Shown here: in pieces, positions 61,701 to 64,000 of the stretch | Layout: every line of letters starts with the position of its first letter | Position numbering within the stretch: the first letter of the stretch is position 1 | Assembly: GCA_964023275.1 (NCBI GenBank) | Contig: OZ029918.1 | Coordinates: forward strand, 14,764,355-14,828,354 | DNA length: 64,000 bases | From: Norana najaformis | Lineage: Eukaryota; Annelida; Clitellata; Crassiclitellata; Hormogastridae | Direction: 5' to 3' | Made by a program: the position numbers and the translations under genes | Notes under the pieces: model-generated | Seen by the model: only the letters and a program-made list of their open reading frames with translations | Told to the model about the DNA's origin: nothing | Database searches by the model: none

Positions 61701-62270
61701 TAAGCTGTTTTATACACTTCTTCAAGTAACGTGTTGTACTTCATTGATGACTCAAGACTTTGGAATACTCCAAAATTAGCTGATTAACTAACTGACTAAC
61801 AAAGCTAACTGGTGACTGGCTTACTTACTTGTTGACTGATATTGGGTTATTTTCTAGATGCATGACAGACTGACTGACCACCATATGACGGACAAAATGA
61901 CTCAATACTGCATAAGACTAAATCAACTGATTGAAAAAGACAAAGGCAAATATTTATGTAAGTATGTATGCAAGCATGTTCGTATATGTATATCAAAACA
62001 CTTAATATAGTCTCTTAGTACCTAAGTAATTGTAGCACCTGGGTGCCTAAGTACCTTACAAAAGTGCTGCCCACATATGGCTGTCTAACTGATCTTACAA
62101 GTGTGTTTTAAGAATTTTTCAGCATCACATGTAATGGCAGAGGGCAGTCCTCTCCCTCTCTACCTGATCTTTTCACTGACAGTATACAGTCAGCGTATTT
62201 ATCTTATAACTGCGTTCACTAGGGACACAAGTGGAACAGAAATCTAGGAACATCTTTCTTCCCTGGGGGA
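58746..62270. other. Gene-free stretch
   Basis: CpG-poor, with CTAA/ACTA repeats (61090-61120) and ACTGACTGA-rich runs. A frame near 60550-60650 (HFDQLEDVLQLERPRSASLS) is open but has no recognised family. Nothing else identified. Confidence 0.4.
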
Positions 62271-62274
62271 TAGG

Positions 62275-62350
62275 AATGCCCAACCACTGGGTTGTGGATT
62301 CAAATCACTGACAGCCCAGCTCTCTATCCACTAGACCATCATCCAACTCT
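62275..62350 (-). mobile_element. tRNA-derived SINE head
   Basis: On the - strand GATGGTCTAGTGGATAGAG then GCTGGGCTGTCAGTGATTTG and AATCC have tRNA-Asp/Glu-like A- and B-box order. It abuts the L2-like tail at 62360. Confidence 0.45.
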
Positions 62351-62364
62351 AACACCAGACTATT

Positions 62365-63310
62365 GTAATTGTAATTTGAGATTTACAAAGCGCCTCTTAG
62401 AGGATAAACTCAACAGAGGTGCTTCCGACCCAAAAAAGTAAAATCACTGTTGAACAGTACAGTCTTCAGGCGCCTGCGGAACACTGAGAGGGGGAGAGAA
62501 AGGGGCTCAAGTCGAAATTCTCGAGGGAGACGATTCCAGCAAGTGGGACCAACGTAGGCAAAGCTTCTGGACTGGGCTGCAGCGGTACGCATGCAAGGGA
62601 CAAACAGGAGATCTTGAGTGGCCGAGCGAAGGGTGCTACGGCCCGGCAACGAGGAGACCAAAGTGCAGAAGTGAATGAGGTAAAGGGGAGCAGAGCCAAG
62701 AAAACAATTGCGCATGAGGGAGAGGATCTTAAAGTGGACACGCTGCTGGACGGGGAGCCAGTGAAGAGTGTCACGAATATAAGACGAGACGTGGCCATAT
62801 TTTGGAATGCCCCCTATGAGACGAGCAGCAGAGTTGAGAACAGATTGTAGCTTAGCAGTGTTGGCAAGCGATAGGCCGGTATAGATGGCGTTCCCAAAGT
62901 CAACCCTGGTGCAAATGAGGGCATGGACCAGCGTGGAGATAGCGTGAAAGGAAAGAGTACGGCGAATGGTACAGAGCTGATGAAGATGATAAAAACAAGA
63001 GCAAGAGACGCTGTTAACATGAGCAGTACAACCTGCTCCAGTACAACCTCAAGATCCCGGACAGTAGTAGAGAAGGAGATATCTGGAAATCTTTGGCGTA
63101 AGGAGGAGAGATCGATCTTGGCGAGCTGTAAGCGGCCACCAAGCCAGATGAACTGGGTCTTATTACAGTTCAAGCAGAGGTGACTGGAGGACATCCATAG
63201 GTCAAGGACAGATGTGGCATCGAGAATCCTCTGAACAAGGGCAGGGGCTGCCTCTGCCAGACCACGGGCATAGCCTGGGTGTTGTCTGCATACTGAAGGA
63301 CGGCAACACT
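62365..63310 (-). mobile_element. L2-like LINE, largest copy of its family here
   Basis: The - strand shows VLQYADNTQ (YADD with Asp to Asn), [64 protein letters not shown] in the frame at 62770, LPGRSTLRSATQDLLFVPCM, GPTCWNRLPREF and FRRRLKTVLFNSDFTF. The tail is CTCTAAGAGGCGCTTTGTAA plus AATTAC units. It is truncated just upstream of the active-site motif, and split by several frameshifts. It is CpG-richer than its surroundings, which suggests a younger insertion. Confidence 0.9.
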
Positions 63311-63484
63311 CAGTGGGAACCATAAATGAAAAAATTACAAGCTGCAAACTCTTTATCAGCATAATTTTTTACCACTTTTAAAAATTGTTTGAAAATGCCT
63401 TATTCTGGACATGTTCCTGCATCTATCCAAACATGAAGATGCCCAGAATATAATAAACTATACTGCAGACGAGTCGTTAACTAT

Positions 63485-63680
63485 CCTGTGGAAAAGCTGA
63501 TTGCTCAAGACGACAAGAAGCTCTTCCAGAAACTGCAGTTTCCTGGTCACAGCCTTCATCAGCTCTTGCCACCTATTTGTGAGGAAAAGTACTCACTTTG
63601 CAACAAAACACACCCTTGCATTTTACCTATCGATACATCTAAACTGTCTAAAAGTAGTTATACGAATTAATGTATCTTTA
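63485..63680 (+). mobile_element. Retroelement C-terminal motif (HxLHQLLPP)
   Basis: The plus frame reads KKLFQKLQFPGHSLHQLLPP then EEKYSLCNKTHPCILP. The pattern H-LHxLLPP..YsLR.R.H..LP is a common end of LINE ORF2 proteins. No upstream body is visible, and 63680-64000 holds nothing else I recognise. Confidence 0.5.
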
Positions 63681-64000
63681 GTCATATTTAGTTGTGCATG
63701 CCTGTCTTATATTTGCTTATGTTACAATCTATTCAAAAATGTATTCAATCATTACATACAATGTTAATGCATGTGTAAGATGGCTTTGTTAAAGGATTCA
63801 AATAATGGCTATGTACTTATCTACTTACTTAGAATAGGACATTCTGTGATTTTCTCACCTCTCATAACAGTCTGACCACTTTATAAAGCGGAAGAAAAGA
63901 AACAGACAACAAGCTCAAAAACTAGAAAAGTTACATTAAAATAAAAGTGGGGCCTGTTGAAATGGGAAACAACATAGTTCTGATCACAGGGTGAAAGCTT

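Overview
The window is genomic DNA from an animal, most likely an invertebrate. Three things point there: protein-coding genes cut by spliceosomal introns (an EMX-type homeobox gene and a MAX-dimerisation MXD/MXI1-type gene), many 5'-truncated LINE retrotransposons plus tRNA-derived SINEs and a PIF/Harbinger-type DNA transposon, and a patchwork CpG pattern of the kind seen with mosaic gene-body methylation. The phylum cannot be fixed from the sequence alone. Most apparent open frames are chance products of microsatellites, antisense copies of transposons or AT-rich intron.

Left part (1 to about 13 kb): mostly repeats. It holds fragments of several LINE families (1.5-2.0, 4.8-4.95, 6.4-6.96, 8.9-9.0, 10.5-11.7 kb), small tandem duplications (5.9-6.06 and 7.07-7.17 kb), dispersed repeats shared with other parts of the window, and one GC-richer, low-repeat block at 12.0-12.7 kb that looks like regulatory DNA of the next gene.

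EMX-like gene (13.34-21.0 kb, + strand): three coding exons, two GT-AG introns, a 359-residue predicted protein, and the homeobox intron after homeodomain residue 44. Downstream (21-31.3 kb) are GAT/GATG microsatellites, two CpG-rich low-repeat blocks (24.06-24.4 and 26.94-27.44 kb), a 1.17 kb Harbinger-type element with long inverted ends (25.4-26.57 kb), a possible hAT-like repeat, an inverted pair of LINE tails at 29.5-29.9 kb, and a LINE reverse-transcriptase relic at 30.2-31.3 kb.

Middle (32-37.3 kb): the 3' end of a retroelement with a Cys/His zinc-binding motif and an endonuclease-like module, an L2-like LINE end, a broken intronless KH + DEAD-box helicase copy (DDX43-like, 33.8-35.67 kb), and a three-copy repeat with a GCGGACGTCCGC palindrome.

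Right part (37.3-64 kb): CpG is strongly depleted by hand count. It is occupied by the MXD/MXI1-type gene on the - strand: a 30-nt microexon (54,660-54,689), the bHLH exon (46,725-46,839), the leucine-zipper exon (44,783-44,966) and the terminal exon (40,988-41,121). The exon(s) encoding the Sin3-interacting N terminus were not found and probably lie past the right edge. A same-strand LINE sits in its last intron, and other retroelement copies lie in the larger introns. EMX proteins are homeodomain transcription factors that pattern anterior and head structures. MXD proteins pair with MAX and repress E-box genes against MYC. I see no sign that the two genes work together beyond being neighbours, converging on the ~16 kb gap between their 3' ends.
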